Assembly: GCA_028673005.1 (NCBI GenBank)
Contig: CM054120.1
Location: 57,596,057 to 57,660,056, forward strand
DNA from: Tanypteryx hageni
Lineage: Eukaryota > Arthropoda > Insecta > Odonata > Petaluridae
Reading direction: 5' to 3'
DNA length: 64,000 nucleotides
In this document: positions 1 to 12,008 of the stretch, piece by piece
How the letters are laid out: every line of letters begins with the position of its first letter
Position numbering within the stretch: the first letter of the stretch is position 1
Position numbers and translations under genes: made by a program
The notes under the pieces: model-generated
What the model saw: only the letters and a program-made list of their open reading frames with translations
Database searches by the model: none
Told to the model about the DNA's origin: nothing

Positions 1-90
1 GATAGTAGCTCAATAACTTTGGCCAAAACTAACAAAAGTAGAATACTCCTTTAGCCATTTGGCTAAAGGAGTATTCTACTTTTGTTAGCT
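1..90. repeat. PLE terminal hairpin (inverted ends)
   Basis: Positions 29-56 and 61-88 are perfect reverse complements (28 bp) around a 4-bp loop. The first 56 bases are identical to 36775-36830, the left edge of another Penelope-like element. The same end sequence closes the right side of that element (about 38403-38430). The hairpin is therefore two PLE ends head to head, directly beside the minus-strand RT fragment that starts at 92. The 5' limit is cut by the window edge. Confidence 0.8.
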
Positions 91-91
91 T

Positions 92-1198
92 TCACCTAGT
101 TTGGCCTATGTACTGTTTGGGGCAATGCGAGCATTGAATTTTGTAAATTCCTGACTTGTTTAAAATTTCCGTTTTGTCTTTTGTGTTGCCCAGAGAATTT
201 TTCAAACTGTGTTGACTCTTGTAAGCTATTGTAAAATCCTTTTTCCTGAAAATTCTGTCCAAACCCCTATTAAGTGAAGGAAAATATGGCAATTTAATAT
301 ATTTGTTTTCCTTTTCATTATCTTTTGTGTGGGTTGTGGAGTCTAAAATTAATTTTTTGAAGGCATGTTTTTGAACCAGCTTGTTGATGAGATTCTGGTG
401 GTACCCTAATTTGGATGCTGTTTCCTTAATATATTTAAGTTCTTTCTCATATCTCATTTTTTTAGGTGGAACATTAACAAGTCTGTGGGTTAAAAACTGG
501 AAAACAGCTGTTTTATGGTTGGAAGGGAGAAAGGAGTTGTGGGGGATGAAGTTATCTGTGTGTGTTGTTTTCCTGTTGATGTCCAACTCTAATTGATGCT
601 GGTTGTTTATAATTAACAAGTCTAAAAACGGTAAAGTGTTATCTTGTTGTACTTCATAAGTAAATTTTATGGACGAATATATGTTGTTAAGTTGATGGAC
701 AAAGGCATCAAAGTTGTATAAATTTAAATCAAAAATAGCAAAAATGTCATCAACATATCTGAGCCATGTTTTAGGGAAGTAACTAAAGTTGTTTTTGCAT
801 GTATTTTCAAAGTGAGACATAAATGTATTGGCCACAAAGGGTGACAAGGGATTACCCATGGATGTACCTTGAGTTTGTTGGTAGTATTCATTATTAAATT
901 GAAAAAAGTTTTGATTCATGCACAAATTTGTGCGTAATAAATATTCTTTCACCATGTCTTCAGGAAAATTTTGGTTTTCTAGTAGTGTTTTTAAGATCTG
1001 AGAAGTTTCAGGCAAGGGAACACTAGGGAAGAGACTTTTTACATCAAAAGAGACCATAATTTCAGAATCTAATAAAGTTATTTTTTCTAATTTCTTTATC
1101 AAATCAAAAGAATTTTTGACCGAGTGGTCTTCTGGGAAAGGTATATATTTAAATTCATTGTTTAACCAATTGTTTTTGGCTGGAGTTTTAACTTTCTT
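92..1198 (-). pseudogene. Penelope-like reverse transcriptase, GIY-YIG domain truncated
   Basis: The minus-strand frame is open from 1198 to a TGA at 92-94 and encodes the RT core of a Penelope-like retroelement. Visible motifs in order are the SFDVKSLFPSVP block, QGTSMGNPLSPFVANTFM, the catalytic RYVDDIF (YVDD) and LPFLDLLI. The frame then enters the PLE linker (KLPYFPSLNRGLDRIF) and the start of the GIY-YIG endonuclease (SGIYKIQCSHCPKQYIGQTR), where it stops. The rest of the endonuclease is missing and the terminal hairpin follows at once. Upstream of 1198 there is an in-frame stop, and the usual N-terminal region is not on this strand. The RT is clearly diverged from the two other PLE copies in the window (13.7 kb and 37 kb), so it is a separate subfamily. 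It is a non-functional fragment, although its RT core has no internal stops. Confidence 0.93.
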
Positions 1199-1272
1199 TT
1201 AGTTTACGCCAAAAGTTTTTTGAGCCATCTTTGAGTATTACGAGATGTTCCGGCTCCTTGTCTTATGTGGTT

Positions 1273-1405
1273 TCTTAGCAGACGTGGGGGTCTGTCAATC
1301 TCTTGTTTCGTCAGGCAATTCCTTGAACCCTTGATCGACTTTGGAGGCCATTGTGGTATCTTGGCAGACGTGGGGATCTGTCAATCTCCTTTTGGTGTCC
1401 GTCAG
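1273..1405. repeat. Two direct copies of a ~40-bp motif
   Basis: A motif containing GCAGACGTGGGG followed by TCTGTCAATCTC occurs at about 1273-1313 and again at about 1358-1405, roughly 86 bp apart. It lies between the minus-strand PLE RT and the plus-strand PLE N-terminal fragment, so it may be PLE 5' untranslated or promoter sequence. That assignment is inferred from position only. Confidence 0.55.
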
Positions 1406-1637
1406 AGAGTTTTGTCCTCCTGCACGGCTCGCTCGATCCCACAGCAACGCTCGACTGTATCGATCATGCTTTGCGATCGTCCTTTTTATTTACGTTTTTA
1501 CCGTACACATTTGCGGCCACGCCTGCACTGTCAGTTTTATCTTTTAAATGTTTTATTATTTGCTCCTATAATTTTATTCTATTCTTGACTAAGTTTTTCA
1601 ACGTTGCCTACTTTTACATACTATTTTATCGAGAGAC

Positions 1638-2030
1638 ATGTCACAGATCAGTGATTATTCTTTTAATTTACAGACTAAAGAGCTAAATCGGTTCCACAAT
1701 TTACACACAAGGATTAATAATATAGGAGCTGATATCAAGTTTTTAAAACAATGCAAGGAACACCATATATCCCCTAAATTCATGGACATTTATAAGAAAA
1801 TAACAAAGAACCACATCACACAAAAAGTACAGCAAATAACCACTAACACATGGTTGCAATTGGAAATTAAAAATTGTTATGCCAAAAGGAGTTACCTCAA
1901 ATAGAGGCCTACAACTTACATTTTAAAATAACCAAACACTTAGACGAGGTCAGCTTTGAAGCCTGGAACAACTTTGAACACAGGATGCATGAGACCAATA
2001 ACCTTAAGTTTCACAGGAAAACATCAACAC
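1638..2030 (+). pseudogene. PLE N-terminal fragment
   Basis: The reading frame from ATG 1638 to a stop at 1902-1904 contains the helical N-terminal motif of Penelope-like elements (GADIKFLKQCKEHHISPKF). After a -1 frameshift near 1890 the frame continues as EAYNLHFKITKHLDEVSFEA to about 2030. It points away from the minus-strand RT at 92-1198, so the two halves are in inverted order, either one rearranged insertion or two truncated ones. Downstream (2030-2450) there are short open stretches that I do not recognise. Confidence 0.65.
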
Positions 2031-2795
2031 TAGACTGCACTGTCTCTTTATATTGGCCCTTAATTCTACAGGCCAACAGAAAAACAGGGTTTATAGTATT
2101 TCTTGTTTGCATAGAGAGCATAAAAAATTGTGTAATATTCTTTTGGATTGCCCTTCCCTCTCATTTGTTATTACCTACAAATTAAGTCAGAACCACTTAG
2201 AAACCTTTTTTCTGTACTCTGCAGCAGAGGTGGTCATAATAATAATCCTAGAGCCAACCAATGCAAATCAGTCTACAAAATATTACTAGTGTACCATAAC
2301 ATAAAATCATCCAACTGTGTAATTTTGGATGAGACAAATATCCTCTTTGTACCATCACATGAGAGCTTGATTCAATCTAATCCTCATGTGGATTCCATCA
2401 ATAACTTTGAGGAAATATCAGCCTTCCTGACTCCCTTTATGGTGATTTTTTTCTAAAAATATCACTCATGTATTTGGTTAGTCTGTCTGTCCATCTGTAT
2501 GTGGATCATAATAGTGTGATTTATTTTGTCTCAGTAATATTAATTTTGTTTTCATTCCCCCTTAAAATTTAGTTTTTATGACTGCCTATCCCTAGGATGT
2601 TGCCTATGTATTTGGCCTTATTGCATTTCATGTTATGTGGATGCTGTTGGGCTGTTGATAATTTATGGCAGAACATAAACTATATAAAATTGATAACACC
2701 ATAAAATTCCACGAACAACTTTACATATTAATGTACCATATTCCAATGTGTTAAAAAGAAAACCATTTTCGTTGCAATAACTTTTGGTCATATTG

Positions 2796-2803
2796 CTGCT
2801 CAT
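2796..2803. repeat. 8-bp target duplication (CTGCTCAT), left
   Basis: CTGCTCAT directly precedes the left hAT terminus and recurs at 8778-8785 directly after the right terminus. An 8-bp target duplication is diagnostic for hAT transposition. Confidence 0.92.
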
Positions 2804-2952
2804 CAGGGCCATGCAAATGGGGGGCACATTGAATGTGTTGCACCAGGGCTTCTGATCTAGGGTGCCCCAATCAAGGGAGCATAGAATTTGAATGTTTTAA
2901 AAAATTTAGTAGATAAAATAATACAATCTTTGTAAATATTTTGGAGCCTTAA

Positions 2953-4729
2953 CACCTCAAGCCTGGAGGAGATTTATTAAATCCCACCCATACGGCCGGA
3001 TGAGGTTTTTAAATTTTCACAATTGCGTTGCAAAAACTTTCGAAAATATTAAAATAATCATAACTTGGGAAGTTTTCTCTTGATTTTTTGATTTTTTTTT
3101 GTGGATATATGAAAAACATGAAATTTGTAAAAATCTATTTTGCGTATAATATTTTATATACAAAGATTGTTGGAGTAGAAGAGAATGTACACCAATCGCT
3201 AATTTTCTGGAGTGCATTTGCGCTTTATATATAACATTCAGCACCGGAAAATCTATAGAAGATATTGATGTGCAATCTTAATAAAAAAATAGCTTAAATT
3301 AGTAATTATTTCATTCTGCAAGTCTATCCATCTAAACCAATTAGGTGAAAAGTTTTACGTATCTCACCTTTTTCATGTCTTGACTGGAAACTTTTAAGTA
3401 AATGTAGGATTATTGATTTATTAAAACATGATTTATTTATAATATAAACGTTTTAGTTATAGAGTCATCATTTTTAGTCATTACAGAAGTCACATAGAGG
3501 AAATGGTTGCATTTCTTTCATTGGAAATGGAGATATGACGTTGTATAAAACACGGAAAACTTGAGCTTATAGATCCTTCCCAAATATTTTCATAAAATTT
3601 ATCATGTGTAATTGGATTCAGTAAGAAATGCCTAATAGCTTAGTAAACACTTCAAGTAACCTATTGTGTAAATATATAGAAGACCTTTTCGTGATTTTTG
3701 CTGGCGTGTCCTCTTCTTGCCTACTCGTTTCATCGCTGTTTGGTCCTGCTAGCACAGCAGCGAAGCACTTATCTGAAGAGGAAACTGACCTCGTCTTCTT
3801 TCAAATGTCAAAGAAAAGGAACCCAATTTTGTGGGCTCCCTTTCCTCAGGTATTTATGGGTCAACTTTAGAAACTAAAAATTCGTAAGTCCATGGTAAAA
3901 ATTAAATTCTATCACAAAACTAAATGTATATTATATGTAAACTAATACTTACAAATAGATATACTCAATTCCCCGCAATGTCGTCGAGATTAAAATAAAA
4001 TTCTAAAGGCCTTGAAAATTATATGACCGATGTTATCTTTCTCACAAAATGCCTCTCTTTGAGGCGTGGCACCTAAATTATCAGAAGAGTGTCGGCCTTG
4101 GATTTTGAAATCAGCTGTTTTGACGTTAATGCTCTCCTATGAAGCGATGAACGAAGGATCGCGTGGTAATGGAAGGGAATGTTTACCGAAATGTTTTTAC
4201 TCAACCTAATTCCATTCTTCATCAATTGCATTGTAAACATTTGTAATAAGCTGTGCATAGACAGACATAAGATGTTTTCCTTTCTTTCTTTACATACCAA
4301 TGAAGACCTTTGTCGCATGATATAAGCCAAATATCTCCACCAGGAAAAAAGAGGAGAAAAAACTTGATCTCCTTTGAAATGATGCACAGTTCCTACATTT
4401 CATTTCAAACACCAAGGAAAGGTTCCTTGCTGGATTGAAAAGCGATTTAATGCGTAGTAACACCATCATATCATAGTAGAATTGAAAATTCTATCACAAA
4501 ATTCAACGTTGATTATATATTTTTTAAAAGAGAAAAAAAATACAGGACAAACAGATAGGAAGTACAAAGCTTACTCTTTCAAAATATATATAGGTTATTT
4601 AAATTTAATGAAGTCTCTAGCATCAAAAGATAAAATATATTAAGGCTGCCGCGGGACGTAATAGTACGCGTGGCGGCCGATTATACAGTTTTTGCAGGAC
4701 GTAATAGTATGCCTGACGGCGCTGAGGGG
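2953..4729. mobile_element. Possible nested piggyBac-like element
   Basis: TTAA at 2949-2952 is followed by CACCTCAAGCC, and GGCGCTGAGGGG at 4718-4729 is followed by TTAA at 4730-4733. The reverse complement of the right end begins CCCCTCAGCGCC, so the ends match imperfectly and sit between TTAA duplications, as for piggyBac. Two short copies of a GGACGTAATAGTA motif lie just inside the right end (4650-4720). I cannot recognise a transposase between them; the open frames there are short and unlike anything I know. It would be a non-autonomous or very old copy. Confidence 0.4.
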
Positions 4730-5720
4730 TTAAAATAATAGTTGAAATGTTTCTATTTTTTAATATCAATTTAATTCATTAAAACTTTTGCAGATTAATA
4801 AATTAATTTTGGAAATATTCTGTTGCCTTTTTTTGTTATTAATTATTTTATTAACAATCGGTTGCCTATCATTAAGAATGCAAACTCCGGACCTGGGTCC
4901 TTCGGGACCAAATCATTTTAAGTTTCAAATATTTATAATTTAACAAAATAAAACAAATAACTGTTTAATGAACATTTTATTGTTTACCCTAAGGAATACA
5001 CTGTAGATACTGCATGTTATTCAAAATTCAAATAAATTTTTAATGTAAACAACATCATAAGTTCAAATTCAATCACTAAATATGGAAAGGAGTGCTAATG
5101 ATAGCATGGCTACATTGTGTACTGCACCAACAATGCAGCTGGATCTGCATTAACCCAGGCAGGAATAAAAATTAGACACAAAGTAAGTTTCCTACAGTGT
5201 TGCATGAAAATACGATAAAAACGCTTAAATTCATATGAAATCCAAATTAAACTTATACAAGATATAACATCATGAGGACGGGGTTCTTTTTGATCCGAGG
5301 TCTGGCAACAGAATGTTAATAACAATTTATTTGAAAGGAAATTCAACTGCAGATTTGATGGCTATTATGCAAAATAGTGTGTATATTAAAATAACAAATA
5401 ATTTGGAGAATATGTCAGTTCAGTGTACTGGTTCATCTGAAGGCCTGTAGGTCTCTATAGTCTGAGCTCCTCATCCATCCCTGCAGCCACATCCAACATG
5501 AGAAAGCTTGAGCACATACCCAGTAACTAGTTGGTGTAAAGTCCCTGTGAACGTGCATACAGTAGTGAATTTATATTTGTGTTTTGTTGTTGTCTTGTGA
5601 TTTGCAGTCTGAGTAATAATTATGTTTATTAAGGTTAACCACTGGGTATGTATAATATTATTTTTCAATATTTTCATTAACAAATAATTAAAATTTTATT
5701 ATATAGAGGTTAGTGAGAAA

Positions 5721-8285
5721 GTGTCTACCAAACGAGTGTATCTTTCTGGAGTGAAAAAGAGAGGAATAAAGAAAAACGTAGAAGAAAAACAAAAATACCG
5801 GGGTAGTATGTGACATTGGTTATGAAGGTCAATGACCATCCACATCATCATCAATGCTCGTTGACGAAGAGCAAAAGACTGAAGTATTTGAAGATGTGTC
5901 AAAAGTAAATAAAGAAAAACAGTGGGAAAAAATAACAAAAGAAAATGAAGAACAAGAGAGTGATTCACTAACATCTGTAACAAACATCATTGAAGAATAT
6001 CAACAGGTATCAAATAATTTTTGTAATAGTGACTTGATATAACTTTCAGAAGATAAAGATGTAATTAGTTTTGATGATCCAGCCACATAGCCAAAAATAA
6101 TTATGATTATTTTAGAGCTAAGTTTGTAAATCTAGCTCCCAAACAGGTAACTGATGTAATTTTTTCATGGAACTCAGTTGATAACAAAATTTGTAACTAG
6201 TTATTATAAAGTACCTTAAAAAATGGAGAAGTAATTATTTGCAGTTGGTAATGTATTCATTAAGTACTGACTCTGTGTATTGCTTTTGTTGTTTATTATT
6301 TCACAAATAAAATACACCAAATAAATTTGTAAAAGGTTACAATAATTGGAGGAAACTTAGTGTTTTGCTTACAGATCATGAAGTAGGAAAAATACATATA
6401 AATCGTTTTTGTCAATGGCAAGAATTATTCTTATGGCTAAATGCAGGTCAAACAATATATAAGTCAACACAAAAATTATTAAATGAGGAAAAAAGAATCT
6501 GAAAATGTTATGTGAAAGAATTGTTTCATTAATATAATTTTTATGTAGTAGAAATTTGCCACTAAGAGGGTCTAATGAATACATTGGTTCAAATGGAAAT
6601 GGAAATTTTTTGGGCTTGATAGATTTATTATCAAAATGTGATGTTTCTGGCAGAATATCTAAAATCCATTAAAAACAAAAACACAAGAATTAGTCATTAC
6701 CTGTCAAACAGATCTCAAAATAAATTTTTATGTGAATTCTGTGATGAAGTTTTAAAACAAATTTTAACAGGATTAAAAAAAGCTAAGCACTATAGCATTA
6801 AAATGGATTATACACCAGATATTTCACAGAAGAAGCAAACCTCAGCTATATTACGTTATGTGGGCAATGACAAGAATGAAATGAATTCAAAATAAGAAAA
6901 CATTTCATTGGATTTTTTGAAGCAACTGATCACAGTGGAGAAGGCTTAACAAATTGGTTATTTAAAATATTAGGAAAATTTCATATTGACATAAAAAATT
7001 GCAGAGGTCAGTGTTATGATAATTGCACAAACATGAAAGGCCAATATAAAGGCATTCAAGCAAGAATTTCAAGTATTGTGCCAAGTGCTGTGAATATTCC
7101 ATGTGCTGCATATTCATTAAATCTTATCGTTTGTGATGTAGCTTCAAACAATTTAGAATGTAAAATATTTTTTGGAATTATACAACGATTGTACACAATA
7201 TTTGCCTTCTCAACTATTCGCTGGAATATTTTGTGTGAGCATTTAAACACTAATTTAAAACTTCTTAGTGATATAAGAAGGGAAGCAAGAATTGAATCAG
7301 TGAAGGCAGATTTAAATTAAGAGAATTATTGGATGCCTTAGAAGAACTTAATCATACAGTCACTGATAATGCTGTTGCTTCAGAGGCTAGCAGTTTGCTG
7401 AAATGAATTCAAAAATTATCTTTCATTGTATTCATTATTGTATGGTATGATTTATTAAGTGAAGTCAGTAAAATAAGCAAATATATGCAGTCTGCTGATT
7501 GGACTATAGATTGTGCAGAATTGTTAATAAAAGCTCAAAAAGAAAGATTAAGTGAGAATAGAGAAAAATTTAAAGAAATATTACTAGTTGCCAAGGATGA
7601 GGCTAGAAAATTACAAATAAGTACAGATTTTCCTGAAAGTAGGAAAAGAAAAAAGAAAAGGTTTTATGATGAAAATTGTGAATATGAAATAATACCAGAT
7701 TTAGATGAAAATATGAAAATAACATTTTTATTTTAACTTTATTGACATTGCTATACAACAATTACATGACTGTTTTGATAGATTAGGACAAGTGACAAGA
7801 CAATTTGATTTTCTCATAAACATTAAAAAAGCATCAAAATCAGATTCGGGGGAGAGCCTCAAAGATTTTTATGCAGATTATTCAAATGACGTCTCAAATA
7901 GTATTTGATCAGAAATGACCTATTTTATGGACATGATACAAAACAAAGATAATATTAGGAATCCAAAAGATATTTTATTATTTATCTTAGAAAATAGTTA
8001 AGAATAAATATTTCCTAATAAATTTGTTGTTTTAAGAATATTTTTTACTCTCCCTGTAGCAGTAGCATCAGCTGAGAGATCTTTCAGTAAATTAAAGTTA
8101 ATAAAAACATATGGTCATCAATGCTTCAAGAAAGATTAAATGCTTTTGCAATATTATCAATTGAATGTGAAATAGCTATTGAATGTTCTTTTGAAGATGT
8201 AATTAATAACTGGGTGGAAAAGACTTCTAAAAAAATTAAAAATACAAAATATATTTGTGTGAATTCCCTCTTTGTATCAAATTGA
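5721..8285 (+). pseudogene. hAT transposase (ZMYM1-like), frameshifted
   Basis: Conceptual pieces line up in hAT order. A basic N-terminus with an SGVKKR motif lies at 5721-5810, then an acidic stretch and a FDDPAT segment at 6075-6090 where a TAG replaces the expected Trp. A zinc-finger-like YNNWRK segment is near 6335. The catalytic core spans 6600-7320 (LSKCDVFLAEYLKSIKN, the Asp-containing MDYTPDIS, GQCYDNCTNMKGQY, and the AHSLNL-like AAYSLNL). The C-terminal hAT dimerisation motif ASAERSFSKLKLIKTY is at 8060-8110, ending at TGA 8283-8285. At least six stops or frameshifts separate the blocks. The family encodes a cut-and-paste DDE transposase; this copy is dead. Confidence 0.88.
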
Positions 8286-8640
8286 TAATAACATCTAATA
8301 TCTTTTATAGGTGATTATTTTGTTTTGACTATTTAACTATAGGCGGTTGTTTTGTTTTGACCATTTAATAATACTGTAATAATCAATATATTGTGATACA
8401 TGAAACATTTGTGTAAATTCCCTTTTTGTGTCAAGTTGTTGATAACATTTAATATGTCTATTATAGGTGATTGTTTTGTTATGACTTTATCAAAATTTAA
8501 TAATATTAAAATATATAAGACATATTTGTGTAAATTCCCTCTATGTATAAAGTCGATCATAACATTTAATATGTCTATTATAGGTGGTTGTTTTGTTTTG
8601 TCTATTTATCAAAACAACAATATTGTAATAATTATATTTT
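8253..8640. repeat. Three subterminal tandem repeats (~120-150 bp)
   Basis: A unit starting TTTGTGTRAATTCCCT, with TAACATYTAATAT and TATAGGYGRTTRTTTTGTT further in, begins at about 8253, 8406 and 8523. The array fills the DNA between the transposase stop and the right hAT terminus. Subterminal repeats are common in hAT elements and can bind transposase; that role here is inferred. Confidence 0.75.
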
Positions 8641-8777
8641 AATAGTATTAAAATAATTATAATAAGTAATACTTAATAAATATATGCTCCATTTAATATT
8701 TTTTATCCCAAAATAAATAAACGAGGCCCCTTAACCCATTTTGCATCTGGACCCTCAAGTACCTTTGCATGGCCCTG

Positions 8778-8785
8778 CTGCTCAT
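8778..8785. repeat. 8-bp target duplication (CTGCTCAT), right
   Basis: Exact match to 2796-2803, immediately after the right hAT inverted repeat. Confidence 0.92.
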
Positions 8786-9249
8786 GGTTGTCCCAAGGCA
8801 GTTTTACTTGGGATAAAAACATCTACAAAGTAATTCATAATCAAATAAAATGCAGCAATCTTGAGTTTTGTGAGCATTATGTATTTACCATAATAAAAGC
8901 AAATAAAACGCACCCTGGTTTTTAGAAGATATTTCACGAAAAAATAATTGGATCACAAAGGCATTTAGGAAGGTCCACGTCATATATTATTTCCAGTCAT
9001 CTTTAAGCCTGTATCTGGCAACATTTACCAAAAATATTATGGCATGATAACAGTTAAATATAACATTTTATATAAACTTAATTCGTAAAATAAATGGGGA
9101 TGATCTAAAACATAAATAATTGCTTTGAGACTTGTATAGCTAAAAGTTTCCTGCGTGAACTTGGCAGTCTATTCAATAAAAGCAGTTGGAGTGACTGCAC
9201 ATGTCGCATGTATAGATAGGTACCCTTTACAGATAGTACTTATTTAAAC
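8786..9249. other. Non-coding spacer
   Basis: AT-rich DNA between the hAT and the piggyBac. I see no gene, repeat or motif that I can support. Confidence 0.6.
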
Positions 9250-12008
9250 TTAACTCTTAAGTAGTCATACCGGCGCACAATATGCGCCATAATGCAACAA
9301 AGTTGTGTTTTAGTTGGAAATCAAATTTTAAAAGTATCATTTGCCTCATATACCCTATTAGCCACTTTAAAACTATTTATAGGATAGGTGGTTACATTTT
9401 AATTCCAGTTTTTTGCATGTAGGGGTCTATATTTGCCTGCAGCGTTCACATTGTGGCACTTTGTGTGCCACGCGACCAGTTATGTAAGCATTTTTTCGTG
9501 TTTACTTTATCTCATTCCCCCTATTAGTCATTCTCAGACTAATAAAAGGAGATGTTGCTACACTTCAGTCCTAGTATTGTATGAGCTTTTCTCAGCTTTC
9601 TGCACCATTTATTCTAAATTAGTTTGTAAAGAAAGTGACATTTCAGTCCATGTGTTGTGAATGCATATTCTACATTTGTCCACAGCATTGGAACTACTTG
9701 GTGCACCATGTAAGTAAGAGTTTTTATACAATGTTTCTTTCTAAATATATATATAATAAATGTATATTGTGTGTTATGGATTATATATTGTGCTATATAT
9801 TCCTACTATATATTATATATCAGATATATTTCGCTATCATATTCTAAAAAAATATAACTTTTAGGGCCCAGAAAAATGTCAGATAATGATATAGCCGCTA
9901 CATTTAAAGAGCTACCGGAATCGGATATTGATGATAGTGATACGTGATCAGAAGAGGAGGTGATCTACTTTGAAGAGAACCACAACACAGATTCTGAGCA
10001 GATAGCTTCTTCAGAGGACAGTTCCATAACTGATGAAGATGAAGACAATACCTTTATTGGAAAAGACAGAACTACTGTTTGGAAGAAAAATCCCTGTAAA
10101 AGTAAATTTAGCAGAACACCTGCTTGTAATGTTTTGAGAAAAATTTTGCCTGGACCAAAAAGGAGAGTGCAAGTTGTGACAGACAAAATTACAGCCTTTA
10201 TGAAAATTATAGATCAAGAAATGATAAACATAATAGTATCTAGCACAAATCTAGTTATTGAAGAGAAATGTTCCGATCATACTTATACCAGAGATAGAGA
10301 TGTAAAACTGACAACAAAAACTGAAATATTAGCAGTTTTAGATCTTATCTACCTTTCTGGTGTCAAGAAACTAAATCATACTAGTTATCATGAACTATGG
10401 GTGGATGATGGTACTGGCATTGAAATATGTCATGCAACAATTACTTAGAGAAGATTTTTATTTTTATGTTGTATAAGTTTTGATGATAAAACAACTAGGA
10501 GTGAAAGGAAACAAACTGATAAGTTACCACCAATAAATGTATTTTTGGATAAATTTGTAAATAATTGCAAAGACATTCACCAGGTGAGTTTCTTATGGTA
10601 GATGAGAAATTAGAGCCATTTAGAGGATGCTGTAGTTTTATTCAATATATTCAAAGCAAGTCCGCAAAATATGGGTTGAAAATATTTGTACTTGCTGATT
10701 CTAAAACGTATTACATCTGTAATATGGAAGTTTATTGTGGAAAGCAGCCTAATGGATCATTTGCTGTTGATAACTCACCATCAGCAATTGTGTCTAGGTT
10801 AACTAATATTGTAAAAGGAACCAAAAGAAATGTAACTTGTGATAACTGGTATACTAGGTATCCTCTAGCTCTGTCACTACTAGAAGACAAACTAACATTC
10901 CTGGGTACTGTTAGGAAAAATAAAAAAGAATTGCCTATTGAGGTTTTACCAAACAAAATGCGAACGATTGGAACTTAATTATTCACATTTCAAGAGAAAA
11001 TAACATTAGTGTCGTACGTGCCAAAAAAAAAGAAGTCCGTTCTTTTATTTTCCACAATGCACCATGATGAATCTATCAACGAGGAAACTAAAAAACCAGA
11101 AATGATCATGGATTATAATATGATAAAAGGAGGTGTGGACACTGTGGACCAGATGAGTGGAACATATTCAGTATCCAAAAGAACATGAAGGTGGCCTATT
11201 GCATTGTTTTTTGGTCTACTAATTGTTGCAGAAATAAATGCACTTCTGCTCTATAATGCTTCCCACTGCGACTCTCCTTGCAGGTATAGAAGGGTTTTCT
11301 TAAAAAATCTTTCAATTAGTTTACTAAAAGAGCAGTTAAAGGAAAGAATGAAAATCAAAAGTATTCTGGCTAACATAAACTCAATCATTTCTAAACATGT
11401 TGAGAAGCCAAAACATGAAGACGAAGATGAGCCATCATTGAAAAGAAAATGCAAAGACAGTGAATGCCAGAAAAAGAGGGTAAGATGTGTTGCATGTGAA
11501 CATGCAAAAAATAGTAATACCACCCTTAAATGTGGAAAATGTAAACAATTTGTTTGCAAGATGCACATTGCAGAAATTACTTCTATTTGTGAAGCATGTC
11601 ATAATGACAATTTGAGTGAGTAGCATAATTAAAAATGTACATCCATATAATTAATTGTATTTTGGTAGATAGCAGCATAAAAGAATTTAATTATGTAAAA
11701 TGTTCATGTAAACAATAACATTAAGGTAATTCATATTGTGACTTATGACAAAATAAGCTTATGCCATCACTCTATTACAATTATTAATAACATAACCAGA
11801 TTAGTACATCTAAAATGCCATTTCAGCTTTTAAATGTTAAAATATTTCATGGCCTTAATCTAATAAACATTGGTAATACTGAAAATTAACTTGTTCATGT
11901 ATAGTATATTTCATGTGTCTTTAAGAGTACTAAAAATTTTAATGGTGCACAAAGTGTGCCATGCAACTAGTTATGTTATGGAAGTGGGTGTGACTACTTA
12001 AGGGTTAA
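9250..12008 (+). mobile_element. piggyBac transposon with TTAA duplications
   Basis: The element proper is 9254-12004 (2,751 bp), flanked by TTAA at 9250-9253 and 12005-12008. The right end reads CCCTTAAGTAGTCACACC on the reverse strand. The left end reads CTCTTAAGTAGTCATACC, so the left terminus has lost its second C. Subterminal sequences GGCGCACAATATGCGCC (left) and GGTGCACAAAGTGTGCC (right) are short palindromes. A single transposase gene runs left to right. Size, TTAA target and termini fit a nearly full-length autonomous piggyBac that has begun to decay. Confidence 0.93.
9876..11623 (+). pseudogene. piggyBac transposase, few disabling mutations
   Basis: ATG 9876 opens an acidic N-terminus (MSDNDIAATFKELPESDIDD) stopped by TGA at codon 24, after which the same frame resumes to TAG 10446-10448. 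The catalytic domain continues in other frames. The first Asp block is EFLMVDEKLEPFRG (about 10580-10627) and the second is NVTCDNWYTRYPLA (about 10830-10870). After TAA near 10976 the third Asp block GGVDTVDQMSG is at about 11130-11160. The C-terminal cysteine-rich domain (CVACEH...CGKCKQFVCKMH...CEAC) ends at 11623. All three catalytic aspartates and the zinc-binding cysteines are present. Only about four to five stops or shifts separate the pieces, which suggests fairly recent loss compared with the neighbouring hAT. Confidence 0.92.

Larger units (their letters stand above)
2804..8777 (+). mobile_element. Complete but dead hAT transposon (5,974 bp)
   Basis: The element is bounded by perfect 14-bp terminal inverted repeats, CAGGGCCATGCAAA at 2804-2817 and its reverse complement at 8764-8777. 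Both ends are flanked by CTGCTCAT. Inside, a transposase of the ZMYM1-like hAT group runs on the plus strand from about 5721 to 8285, heavily frameshifted. About 2.9 kb of AT-rich non-coding DNA precede it, including a probable nested piggyBac-like insertion at 2953-4729. Tandem repeats fill the 3' end. The span is longer than a simple hAT because of these additions. The frame is too damaged for activity. Confidence 0.92.

Noticed and set aside
11251..11568. 105-aa minus-strand ORF
   Set aside because: Shadow of the piggyBac cysteine-rich domain on the opposite strand.
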